A stretch of 64,000 bases of DNA from Anas platyrhynchos (Eukaryota > Chordata > Aves > Anseriformes > Anatidae): positions 6,012,501 to 6,076,500 of the forward strand of contig NC_092606.1 in NCBI RefSeq assembly GCF_047663525.1, written 5' to 3'. The notes under the pieces are model-generated. The model saw only the letters and a list, made by a program, of their open reading frames with translations. It was not told where the DNA came from and did not search any database. Shown here piece after piece: positions 40,701 to 52,424 of the stretch. Both the position numbers and the translations under genes were made by a program. How positions within the stretch are numbered: position 1 is the first letter of the stretch; each line of letters begins with the position of its first letter.

Positions 40701-43700
40701 CCCTTATCTCCTTATTCCCTTATCTCCTTATTCTCTTATCTCTTTATCCCCTAACCCGGGCACCGTCGCCCCGTTTTGCTGTGATTTTCTGCTTCTCCTC
40801 CCTTTGAGGGGATTCTGGGTGCCGGGTGCTCCACACACAAGGAGCTCTCACACAGCGCTCCCCTGCGCCCTGCAGAGCCAAACTGCCTAAAATGTGGCCG
40901 GGCAGGGCGCCCTTCAGCCCCTGTCCCACATGGAGGAGTCACACTTGGACTTGGGTCTGCTCTTAAGTTCATCCCTGTCCTGCTCCAATGGACTTTGGGA
41001 TGAAATTCACCCCCTTCCCGCTCCTATGGAAGTTGTGGGTTCTGTGCATGCAAATATTTGGGTTCTTCTTCAGCCTTTTGGCTGCTTTTTTCGCCTAATT
41101 GTGGAAGGAGAGGGGAGATGAGACCCTGTGCTGCTAGAAGAAAAAGAGCAGAAAGAGAGAGCCAGAGGAGAAGGGTCCTGGACAACATCCCTGCTAATGG
41201 GGCTGAAGGGCATACACCCACCCTACTTTAGGGTCAGAGAATCTCCTTGAAGGAGACGCATATTATGGCCACCCCAGCCAGAGGTTATCCTGCATCTGAT
41301 GCTACAAAATCCCCTTCACCATCCAAGTCCTTTTATTCCTGCTAGGATTTTTTGATGCCTACCAAGGGGGGTGCATTTCTCTGCAGTGCCGGTGCAGTTC
41401 GGTGCTGAGTCAGCCCCGCACATGATGCTCGCCCCTGGGCAACCAGACCTTCCTCGTTCCACTCTTCGTGGAAAAGCTCGTTTAGGAAAGGGGAAGCTCC
41501 CCAGCTGCAGGCTGCTGCAGTGCTCATTTCGGCAACATCACGAGCACAGCAGGTGCTAAAAATGAACAGCTCTCTTGTGTAATAGAATCCGGTTACCAAA
41601 AAGTTAAATGTGTTACAACACTACGCTGCCTGCCTGTGATCCTTATGTTAGTAACAAGCAAGTGAATTATCGCTATGGTAATTCTCAGGAATCTGTGTTG
41701 CTTTTAGGGAGTGAGAAAGGCTAAGTATGTTCAGTCTCCATAGTCCTTCCCTGGGGACACCGTCCCAAAACATCCCCAGCTTCTGCCACCATTCTGCCAC
41801 AGCTCATAGCCCGATGAGCAGCACCCTGCATCAGTGAGCTGGTGCCACAATGCTAGAGCTGTGCAAGAGAAACTACGTTTTGTCAGGCTGAACATCCACC
41901 TGGGCATTTCCCCCCTACCCTTCTGATAGTGCCAAAGCTATTAATGAAAGCATTTCCCCGTTACAAACCAGGAGGGGAAAAGATAGGAGCAGCTTCATCC
42001 TGTAGGAGCAGGGTGTAGTATTAAGTGGGTCTTGCAGAGGACCTGTGACAGATCACATTAGTTTCTAACAGGTTTTTCAACATATTTCCACTTTCAAAAG
42101 GCGTTTTGATTTCTGAGGCTGTCAGGTTGGATGGCCAGGACAGTAGACTTTCTTTTTTTAAATGATTTGTTCTCCCCCTTTTCTGTACAATTCCTGCCAG
42201 ACTGGTCCTGTGATTGACATGCCCGTGCCTGCCAGCTTCAATGATATCACTCAAGACCCCAACCTGGAGAACTACATTGGCTGGGTTTGGTATGAGAAGG
42301 AGGTGCTGCTTCCTCAGCGCTGGCTTCAGGACAACCTCAGGGTGGTGCTCCGGTTTGGGAGCGCCCATTACTACTCCGTTGTGGTACGTTGCACGGGTAA
42401 TTGTGTATGTGTTTCCAAGATCGTGTTGAGCTAAAATTTGTCCCATGGCTTGTTTAGTGAACAGGTTTCTGCTAAAGCTTTTATATCAGTTTGTGATTTT
42501 CTTAGCTCTTGATTATCTTCCGCCAGCCAAGAACTTGGCTGTGCTTCCCAGCTCTCTCTTCTCTGATCCTCCAGTAACAGGATTAGTCAATAAAGCATTT
42601 CCTTGCTGCAGGCCTGGAAGGGACAAAATACCGATTTTCCCAAAATGGTCTCTCAGTGACTCTTGCAGACTTAGCTCCCAGTAAGGAAGGGCTGCCAGAT
42701 TGAGCCCACAAGGAATAAGAGCCTAGAAGAAAGTCCGGTGTTACTGGGAATCCAACTGCCTGTCGCTGTATTCCTTCCTGTCTCACTGTTAAACTTGCCA
42801 CAAAAACCTAACCTGACCGCTCGGACTCATGGCTATCTTCTGTTGCAGTGGGTCAATGGAGTGCAGGTTGTGGAGCACGAAGGCGGCCACCTCCCTTTTG
42901 AAGCAGATATAAGCAGCATCGTCCAGAGCAGCCCACAGATTCCCTGCCGCATCACTGTTGCACTGAATAACACACTGACACCCCACACTCTGCCTCCAGG
43001 GTCAATTGAGTACATGAATGACCGCACAAGGTGAGTTGCTAAAGCGCTGCATTGCTGAGGTTAGCCCAGGGATGAGAGAATGGGAATTTATTCAGCTGCT
43101 GCTTCTAAGGCCCTCCCCACAACCTACAAATAATGGGTTGTACGTAGACCAAAACTCATCAGTCAAGCAGTGAGAAGTTTAAGTTTCAGTGTTATGAGAT
43201 TTACACTGAACTACTCCATCTGTTTTATACACAGGGAACTGAGATTAAGTGATTTGCCAAGCTGAATCAATGGCAGATTTGAGAAGCTTCAATTCAGCTG
43301 GAAGTGCAAGTACCTGCTATCCTGAAGGATCAAACCTATTCAGTGCAGTAGATGTTTGTTAACTGGTAATCCCCTTCAGCCTAGCATCAGTAGCAGTACT
43401 GAAATAGAGATCCAATAAGGACTGTTTTACTAGCACATTGCTAGCATCCGTATGCTGCCTTCAGTTCTTGTGTAATGAAACATAATGCGGCCATTTTTCC
43501 TGTCTTGCTCACTTAGGTATCCCAAGAACTATTTTGTACAGAACATCAGGTTTGATTTCTTTAATTATGCTGGAATCCATCGCCCGGTTGTGCTTTACAC
43601 CACTCCTTCTGTCTACATAGATGATATTACTGTGACAACTACTTCAACAGAGAGTGTTGGTAGGTTCAGAACAATTACAGCAGCTACCTCAGGCTTCAAA

Positions 43701-46700
43701 TGGAGATGACAAGGGCAGTAGAGAAAATATCCTGCAAGCGTCCAATTGAATATCTTTCTTAGTGGCTTTCTTTTTAACCTCAGCTGGTCTATTGCACAGC
43801 ACAGCAGTTTCAAGAATATGCTAAAAATTTCAAAAGCAAGAAGTAAAAACAAGTACTTGCAAGACCTTATCTTTAAAATGAAGGGACAAAGAGTTATTTC
43901 TAGAAGTAGAATTTCTCAGAAGGGGCAGCAGTCTTCCTGCCACTTAAGGCATGATTATCCCTAAGTACCAAACCTGTGATACACAAATCTTCCTGGAAAC
44001 TTCCAGTCCTCAAGACAGACAGGTTATGCTTCTTAAAATTTGTGCCTCTCTGTTGTTGTTCTGCATCTCCCTGACTTTTTAATGCTGCTCTGTGTGAAAG
44101 CCTTCCAGTGTTTTATGCATGTATTTTTCCTTTCATGCCAGTCTCTGATTGTCTTTTTGTTGTTCTCTGAACTAGCAAAGGTGCAGTATCAGGTATCAGT
44201 AGTCGGCAGCACGTTCTATTCCTTGTCCCTGAGTTTACGTGACCAAGAGGGAAGAGTGGTTGCTACAGGTGATGGACCAGCTGGAGTGTTAAAAGTCTCA
44301 AATCCAAATCTTTGGTGGCCTTATCTGATGCACGAGAACCCCGGATACCGCTACTTCTTAGAGGTAATAATGCCATCTCTTTCTGCCTGCATTTCCTCTC
44401 ACTGTATAATAGCATTACGGAGCTGCCACATGGCCCATCTTCCTTACTCTTCTGGATCCTGTTTACATCACTAGAATGGCATTGCTAATCGCGCTGTAAT
44501 CAAATCAAGCTTTGCCAGCTTCCTTAGTTCTGAATGAAAAGGTCAGTCGGTGAGAAGAGGAGGGCATGCCACGCTCTCAGATGCTTGCGTCTCACGTGAA
44601 TGGCCTGATCTACCTCCTTCAAAAGGACTGTTTGAAACAATATAGGGGAGGAGATACCGTATAAACTGAGAGGTTGCTGGCCTCTTTCTCATGCTTTCCC
44701 GTGCAATGAGCTTTCTTCCCACTCTGCTGGACGAAAGTTCAACAGAAAGAGCCTGGCAGACCCTGTGTGAGTCAAGGGGGAGCGGTGATATTGAGATGCA
44801 CACATGAGGGCAGATGAGCTGCTGTGAGTTTCCAGAGGCTCAGAAACATGGCTTTTGTGAGCAGACATTTCAGTCATTGCCTGGTATCAAGGTGCAGAGG
44901 AGAAAAGGCATACCGCTGCCTTGTCAGGGCAATGAAACAGCTGGATGAATAAGGGAAAAAGAAGCTTTTGGGGAAAATATGCCCTAGAAGGGTCATCCAG
45001 GCCTCATTCTTCATCCTTCAATTTTCCCAGCTTGGATTTCTCTTTTCCGCTTAGTCAGATCTTGCTTCCTTCCTGAAGAGCTACGCAGGGACCACAAAAG
45101 GTAGATGAAGCAGTGCTGAGGAGCAGGCAGCGAGGAAGGGCTGGGAAGTGGATGGGAGGTCAGGCTAGCCCCTGCACGTGAGGGGAAGAAGAGAGGATCC
45201 TTGCGAAGCCCAGCACCTCATGTGTGTCTTACCCTTGGGACTGCAGGTGAAAATGCAGGCGCAGGCAAATGAGGCGCTGCTGGAGGACGTATACACGCTC
45301 CCGGTCGGCATCCGCACTGTCCACGTCACCAGCACACAGTTCCTCATCAATGGCAAGCCCTTCTACTTCCACGGGGTCAACAAGCACGAGGATGCGGACG
45401 TAAGTGCATGGCACCCACCGGGGCACCTAATGGCACTGTGCTGGGTGCTGCCAAGGCAATACCTGCTCTCACCTCCTCTCTGCCTAAAGGGACTGATTCC
45501 TCACACCCTTTTCTCAGGCTGGGAGCTGCCAGGGGTGCGGGTCTGTGCTGCCATTATTATTATTATTATTTTTAATAATAAAGGGACACCATGCCCAGAC
45601 CTGCCAGAGTCATAATGCCCCTCTCAGGGTGTTGGCTAAGCCCAGGCTGCGTTGGCAGAGGATCTAAACAACCTCCCAGCCACCACTTCCAGTCAGAAAT
45701 AGCAACTTCATCGGTTTCCCTCCCCAAGAAATGAGAGGGGGCAAAGTCTCCTGCAGGGAGGTTTGAGCCTCAGGGTTGCGAGGCACAGCCTGACCACAGG
45801 GAGGCCCCACAGCCTCTCTGAAGGCTTCGTCCCCACCCGTGCTCCTCACCTCAGGGCCAGCCCAGCCCTGAACCTGCTCCTTCAGGGCTTCTCCTCACTA
45901 CCTGGGGACTTTCAGCCCTGCCCTGCCTCATGGAGAACCCCTGTGGAGGGAGAAGGTGGCCTGGCAGGGCACCTCCCAAAACAGCAGGTGGCTGCAGTGC
46001 AGGTTCTCACTTGGGGCTGCTTCTCCAAGCACCCTGTGTCTTGGTGGCTGTGCATGGGGTTGTGCTCAGAAAGACAAATACTGCACGGAGAGGTCTTGTG
46101 GGAAGCTAGAGGCAGTGCGTGGGGCTGGAAATGCTCTGGGAGCGAGCAGGAAGGAGGGCTGCCCAGCAGAGGTGTGAGGAGAAGCAGGGAGAAGCCATTC
46201 CTGTCTTCCCTCTCAGATCCGTGGCAAAGGCCTCGACTGGGCCCTGATCGTGAAGGACTTCAACCTGCTCCGCTGGCTAGGGGCAAACTCCTTCCGCACC
46301 AGCCACTACCCCTATGCTGAGGAGATCATGGACCTGTGCGATGCCTATGGCATCGTGGTGATCGACGAGTGCCCAGGAGTGGGGATTAAAATGCCGTAAG
46401 TGCATGAAAGACCCTTCCCCACGTTTCTTTCTTATCCTTATCACGAGCTTCCCCCTCCTGTCCTGCAACTTGTAACTCCCTGATAATGAAAGTACTTTGC
46501 TCTATTTAGAAATCAGCCCGTTGCATTTTGAAGCTTCCCCCAATGCCACGTGTGACCAGAGAGGTTGGGCAACCAGAGGGCGTTTTGCCACATGGGCATT
46601 GCGTCGTTAGATCTGGCTTGATTAACGAGTCCGAATCACGGCCCTGAACTGTGCAGCAAGCTTTGGGGAAATAGGGCAGAAGCTGTATTTGGTTTCGAGG

Positions 46701-49700
46701 CTCAGCTGTGCTTACACACCCCCCAAGTTATCAGACAGACAGTCAAACGGGATGGCTTTTGTATCCTCACCTGGCCTTGTTTCCTTTTCAGTGAGAGCTT
46801 TGGGAACAAGTCACTGCAGCATCACCTTGTTGTGATGGAGGAGCTGATCCGCAGGGATAAGAACAGGCCATCAGTTGTGATGTGGTCAGTAGCCAACGAG
46901 CCGGCAGCAGAGCTGCCCCCAGCAGCTTACTACTTCAAGTAAGTGCTTGCACACGGGGCTGAGGCTTCAATCTTGGCAAGTGATGCATCTTCATGCCTTG
47001 GGATGGTACAGAGAAGTAATAAAGAAAAGGCCAGCGTTTTTTATGAACTCTGAGACAGTACTGACAGATGCAAACTAAAAGCGTAACTGCTGCATATGTT
47101 GAACTGATGTCCAGGACCACATAATGGTCTCAACCTGTTGTTTCTGAATCAGTAAACATCTCCAAAATTACCAGGATTCCATTTGGTCTGAGCATCTCTT
47201 CTGAGTTAAGGGTCAAGCAAAAGCAGACCTGATGGGAATGTGTTGTTCCTTGGTCCTGCATAAAGAAGACAAGTGCTAAATTCTCTAAGTCTGAAAATTA
47301 CAGTAAAGTTATAAAATGTTTGGCTTTTAATTCTGTAGATGAGTTTCTTTAGCTAGTGCTAGTTATTTGTTCTGCAGGTGTTAGTGACACCCCACTTCGA
47401 AGTCACTGCTTTGAGTCCCTACAGACCCCTTGGTTTTATCTTTAAAAAGATTTAAGCTTTGGATAGCCAAGGGTAATCTCTGAAATTGGGTAGCACTGTC
47501 ATTGGTAGCTCTAGGCTCATTGAGAGTTGTGAATTTTCATTCCTCAGAATGGTCCAGCACCCTCCTGCAGTGCTGAGGTAGCAGCAGAGTTTGACCTTCC
47601 CATTCTTCGTCTCACTTAACATCTCCTTAACAGCAGCCAGTCTGCTTTGTCTTCTGTGGCATAGGCCTAGGGCTTAGTGTTTTTTGGAGAAGCATCCCCA
47701 GAGTTGTTCTGAAGCTTCCCATCACCTTCTCACTTTTTTTTTTGTCCCTTCTCTAACAACTCCTGGCCCCAAGAGAAGAGTTAACATACCTGTGTTTGGT
47801 GTACTTCCACTCTGCTCCTTTTCACGTGGGATAACTAACTTTGTGACAGATAAAGGTCTCCCATCATATTTATACTCTACAGAACTGGCTAGAATTGCAG
47901 GCACATTGTAGCAGATAATCATTCAGTGTCCTGCAGTATTTACTTAAAGATACTCTGCCTACTAAATTAAAAGAAGCTCCGTATGTCTGAGGTGGGTAAA
48001 AAGACAGGGAGCTTGGGAAGGTGAGGTTGTGCTTGGCCACACTGCTTCTCCATGCTGTTGTTGAACTCTTTCCTTTATTGTTTACGAACAGGACATTGGT
48101 AGCTCACACTAAAGCTCTCGATCCCACCAGACCTGTAACCTTTGTGACCGATACCAACTATGCTGTTGATCGTGGTGTAAGTTAATTTCTAGCATTTTTA
48201 ATTCATACATTACATTTCTTGTCAGTTGCTTTATGGTTCTTTCCCTCACCTTGCCAAATGCTCTAATGATATTTAAGGGAAGGCAGAAGAAAACTTACAT
48301 TTTAGTTTCTATTACTGTGCACCATCACTGTAGGCAGCCAAAAAGTCTGTAAGAGAAAAGAGGAGTTATCTTGAGTCAAGTGCACAGGATCACCCCCTGG
48401 GTTCTGGTAGCATGGTGATGCTTTGCTATTCCTGTGATCACGTCTGTTAATGCTCAGGCTTCCCATTTGCAATTAGACCAAAGCTTAAACCTCTTAAAAT
48501 GCTAACAGCCTTTGTGGGAGTCTGAAGAAGGAAACTTTGCCTTAATTCCTGCTTTGAATTGCTCTAGCTCATCTTTGGCAGATGTCTGTTAATGTCGAAT
48601 AATCTAAAAGCTCTTTTAGCCCAAGTTCAGCTTCGTAATTGGAACCCTGGCGCTGTGTAATTAGATGAAAGGTACTTTCCTTGGCTGCCTGTGCTTCAAG
48701 CTGGCCATAGCATGAATGAAGCATCTGTAGCACACACAAATTGGTCTCAGGGGTAGTTCCTACCTCACTTTTGATTTTTCAAAGTGGTTTTAATACTTTG
48801 TGTCACTAGTGTACAATCAACACTATTAGAAGGTGAGTTTGTAGGTTAGGTAGATGTGATGTTACCATCTGTCCCTGCTACAGGTTATAGAATCATAGAA
48901 ACATTTGAAGCTCTCCTCCAGTTAGCAGGAATGGCCTTCTGTAACTAAGGGGTCTCTGCCTCCCCACCCCAGGAAAAGATCCTGGGGGCTTTACTTGGGA
49001 AGGATCCTGCTCCTGGATCCTGCTGTTACATCAGGCACGCACACACACAGACCATCTCAGCCCCACCACCACATTCTGACAAGTATGAGGAAACGCAGAA
49101 AAACAAAACCAAAGAACAGATCTCATACACTGCTGTGATATTAGAACTTTTTTCTTTTATTACAAAACATGTTAAGAGAACATTGAACAAGTTACATACA
49201 ACATCACTTTATCTTTAGGGGGCTTTGTGCCCTTTTATCATACTGCCCATGTGGTAGAAATGGCATATAACTTGCAGAATGCTTTTTTTTTTTTTTTAGT
49301 ATTGCACCATTGATGCACAAATTTAGTTGCTAGTCAAAGTAGTTGACTACTAACTTGACCATCACATTCCAATATTCGGTATGTCTACAAGTACCAGCAA
49401 GCCAGAGACATCTTCAAAACCCTAAAACTTTTAACAAACCTAAGGATGAAATGGGTTGTTCTTGTTTAACTCTTTGCTGTGACTTAAGTCTGTAAGGAAA
49501 CGCCAAATACACCATTGCCTTGTTAATTTTTTTTCCTTTCTGGGAAAGATGTCATGTTGGGAGGGTCTCAAGGATGGGAAAAAAGGCATTATTCTACAGG
49601 TAACAAAAAACTGAATTCTGTGAAACCAAGAAGACTTAATTTATGAATGAAGACTGCTTACACTGAGCTCCATGACAAATCACTCCTATCTTATTTCTTG

Positions 49701-52359
49701 TAGGCTCCTTACGTGGATGTAATTTGTGTAAATAGCTACTTCTCCTGGTATCACGACCCAGGCCATCTGGAAGTTATTCCACTGCAACTCACAGCACAGT
49801 TTGAGAACTGGTATAAAACCTACCAAAAACCTATTATCCAGAGTGAATACGGAGCTGACTCAGTTCCTGGACTTCACAGCGTAAGTGTTGTAGATGCCTT
49901 AGTTGGAAGAATCACTGCTCTTCCTAAAGGGTCTCAGCAAAATCTAATTAGAAAGAATTGGTACCAACGAGCCTGACTACTTAATTTTAAGATGCATTAG
50001 ATCAAAGTCCAAAAGACTCAGGATTGTAATCGTGCTTCACTGAAAGCAACGAGCTTTGCCACTGACTAACAAAGAGGTAAGATTCTACCTAACTTTTTAG
50101 TTGTTGGTAAGAAAAAAAATAATCAGTGAGCATTTTGCATGGTGCTATTAAGTTCTCATTCACAGGAGATAAGAATACCAGTTTTGACTTCTAGAGCCAA
50201 AGCCATTCTCTCCTGCATTTTCCACTAGGCAAGCAGTTTTCAACAGTGCTGACTGCTGGTATTAGCTCCACTCCCTGTGTAGAACAAGCAACACTTCTCT
50301 TTGGGTCCTAAGCTACAGTGTGTTTCCCTTTACAATTAACCATTCTGGCAACTGTGCTATCGTTAATTGTCAATTTAAACTTACTCCCATGTAAACCTCT
50401 AAAAGAGGCATTCAGAAATCCATACTTTGGCATTTGTAGAAAATTCCTAACTGGAAGATAGAACACTGGAGAGCAGACATTCATTCGTTTCATGACACCA
50501 GCCCACACAGGGGATGCCACTCCCATCCTGATCATAAAGCACCATTAAAAGCAAAACCACAGATTTTCCCCAGATGTCCCTTACATTAGTATTTGATGCA
50601 TTTCCCTTTGCAATTTCAGTAATTGCTGATCTTCACTAAATAGCTATTGTAAATGCAGTGGCAATGAAAAGACTGAGCACCTGTAAAGCTTGTCCTCAGG
50701 AAGCAGGTCTCCAGTAAAGAGAAGTGAACAACATGGAGCCTTTGCTGAGATTAACTGTCACCTTCATTCAAGGCCATCTCTTTTTCCTGGCTGTAGGATC
50801 CACCTCTTATGTTCAGCGAGGAGTATCAGAAAGCTATGCTGAGAGAGTACCACTCTGTTTTTGACAAAAAGAGGAAAGAGTACGTGATTGGGGAGCTCAT
50901 CTGGAACTTCGCCGATTTCATGACTAATCAAGGTAAGCTTATATTTATATCCTAAACAATTCTCCATCCTTCCTGCAAGTTGAAGCTGGTTTATGACACA
51001 CAGAAAGAATACCGTGCTGTAGGGTAGGAAAAAGGGATCCTCTGCTTATGAAAACAGAATATAGCTGGTTTCTGTGACAGTAGCCCAGCATAACTAGAAC
51101 CAGGAGGGAAGGTTCTGCATGGCTTAGTGCATCCTCTCTCTCCAGCTCTCTAACAGTTTTTCACCTGCAAAATACTAGCCAGAACATGGGACAGTGCCCT
51201 AGGGCAGAATGCAAGGGAAGCTTGTGAGCAGACAGATTACGTCTCTTTCTTGGCATTCCTCAGTTCAGAGTCTCAGTTAGCTTTTGGGAAGCACCTGGCT
51301 TCATATTTCATCAATAACTGCCCTTAATAACGGGGCACCTCAAATAATGTATTATTAACTTGGTATTGAGGTTTAGCAATGGAGGGCCAGATGTCACAAT
51401 GGTAGACAATGGTCTACCTTGACGCTGAATCCACTGTTAATTAAAGGTAAGTGCATTTCCCAGGTATGGGGCACTACAGTGCAGACAATCACACAGCAAT
51501 TAAACTATTACAACTCAGAAGGAGACCTATTAAGGAACCAGTTATGCATATGCCACCTGCGGCAAGTTAGGGTAGTGAACAGTCAGTGTTCATTTCAGAG
51601 AAACACCTTTAAGAATCATTTTTTGAGCACCAACATAGGTATTAAAAAGTTAAGTCATCACAGAAGCAGTCAGAAAAGTAATACAAGTTTCAAATAGGAT
51701 GATAGAAAGATGTAGACAAATTTAAGTACACATATGCAGTTCCAGTCTGTGTGTTGAAATCATTTTTTCTAGTTTCCTATGAAGGCTAAAATAGGCAAAA
51801 AGGATATGGACATCACTAAAGGATAGTACAGCAAAACAATTAGTAGTTGACGTCTTCACCATCAGGTTACGAGGTGGCACTAAAGGCAGAAGGAGCATCT
51901 GCTGTAAATATAATACTGATGAAGTTAATGGGCATACCTGAATTAACTGTCACCGACTTCCAGTTGTAAACAGAATGAATTGCAGCTCTATTGCTCACTT
52001 TTATCAGTCGATCTTGCCAAGATCATGCAAATTATATTGCCAAGTTCCCCGTTGTACCTTGAACACAACGGTTCCCCGTTGTATAGGAAAAACAGTGCAT
52101 AGGTCTCTTCCACCTAACCTGATTTAGTACATACGTTGAAACAATTTGCAATGGGGGAATATAAGAGCATTTTGTATATACTTTGTTTTGTAACTTCTCT
52201 ACAGGGACCACACGTGTTTTGGGTAACAAGAAAGGAATATTTACCCGCCAGCGTCAACCCAAGTCAGCTGCGTTTGTTCTGAGAGAGAGATACTGGAAGA
52301 TTGCAAATGAATCAAGCTGTCTTCCTCCTATAATGAAATCACATATCCTCTTTCTATGA
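40429..52359 (+). CDS. GUSB: Beta-glucuronidase
   Basis: Lysosomal glycoside hydrolase family 2 enzyme that removes glucuronic acid from glycosaminoglycans. Coding exons: 40429-40665, 42201-42383, 42849-43030, 43517-43659, 44176-44363, 45247-45399, 46217-46395, 46792-46938, 48092-48176, 49704-49880, 50797-50932, 52205-52359. Total 1965 bp, 654 residues; the human protein has 651. The N-terminus has a hydrophobic [14 protein letters not shown] signal segment, then [17 protein letters not shown] as in mammals. The catalytic acid/base Glu is E458 in SVANEP and the nucleophile is E547 in QSEYGAD; both are offset by seven from human E451 and E540. The [17 protein letters not shown] and IDECPGVG motifs are intact, as are [11 protein letters not shown] and [17 protein letters not shown]. 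Twelve exons match the mammalian gene. It lies tail-to-tail with VKORC1L1. The start was chosen by the signal peptide and an ACCAAA-ATGG context. Confidence 0.97.
40666..42200 (+). other. GUSB: GUSB intron 1
   Basis: GTACAG donor, TGCCAG acceptor. Near the donor there is a short CCTTATCTC/CTTATTC tandem array (about 40700-40750). No gene was seen. Confidence 0.8.
44364..45246 (+). other. GUSB: GUSB intron 5
   Basis: Intron of 883 bp with GTAATA donor and CTGCAG acceptor. Nothing else was recognised. The other GUSB introns over 300 bp at 42384-42848, 43031-43516 and 43660-44175 are likewise empty. Confidence 0.75.
45400..46216 (+). other. GUSB: GUSB intron 6
   Basis: GTAAGT donor and CTCAG acceptor. 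It contains an (ATT)6 microsatellite at 45553-45570 followed by an AATAATAAA stretch. No gene was seen; intron 7 at 46396-46791 is also empty. Confidence 0.75.
46939..48091 (+). other. GUSB: GUSB intron 8
   Basis: GTAAGT donor and ACAG acceptor. AT-rich, with no repeat or gene recognised. Confidence 0.75.
48177..49703 (+). other. GUSB: GUSB intron 9
   Basis: The largest GUSB intron after intron 1, with GTAAGT donor and TTGTAG acceptor. It holds a block (about 49137-49560) whose minus strand looks like an mRNA 3' end, listed separately. A faint CR1-like AGAATCATAGAA occurs near 48887 but is too short to call. Confidence 0.75.
49137..49560 (-). other. Antisense 3'UTR-like block in GUSB intron 9
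   Basis: Read on the minus strand the block is AT-rich, unbroken by recognised repeats, and ends TTTTGTAATAAAAG with an AATAAA signal (complement of 49156-49161). It contains an internal A15 run. Its texture resembles a vertebrate 3'UTR more than the neighbouring intron. There is no long terminal A-tract as a fresh retrocopy would have, and I cannot name a parent gene. Confidence 0.25.
49881..50796 (+). other. GUSB: GUSB intron 10
   Basis: GTAAGT donor and CTGTAG acceptor. No element was recognised. Confidence 0.75.
50933..52204 (+). other. GUSB: GUSB intron 11
   Basis: GTAAGC donor and CTACAG acceptor. A short duplicated phrase (AACACAACGGTTCCCCGTTGT around 52030-52085) is present. No gene was seen. 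Confidence 0.75.
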
Positions 52360-52403
52360 TGAAATGAAAAGGTATTACAGCTGAGTACTATGCAGAACTT
52401 TTC

Positions 52404-52409
52404 ATTAAA
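52404..52409 (+). terminator. GUSB: Probable GUSB polyadenylation signal
   Basis: ATTAAA, the commonest variant signal, lies 45 bp after the stop codon. No canonical AATAAA occurs nearby, so a distal site is not excluded. Confidence 0.45.
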
Positions 52410-52424
52410 TTTCTGTTTAAATAA

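Noticed and set aside
48885-48960. CR1-like AGAATCATAGAA start in GUSB intron 9
   Set aside because: Only about 15 bp agree with the CR1 terminus and the following sequence does not, so it is not called.
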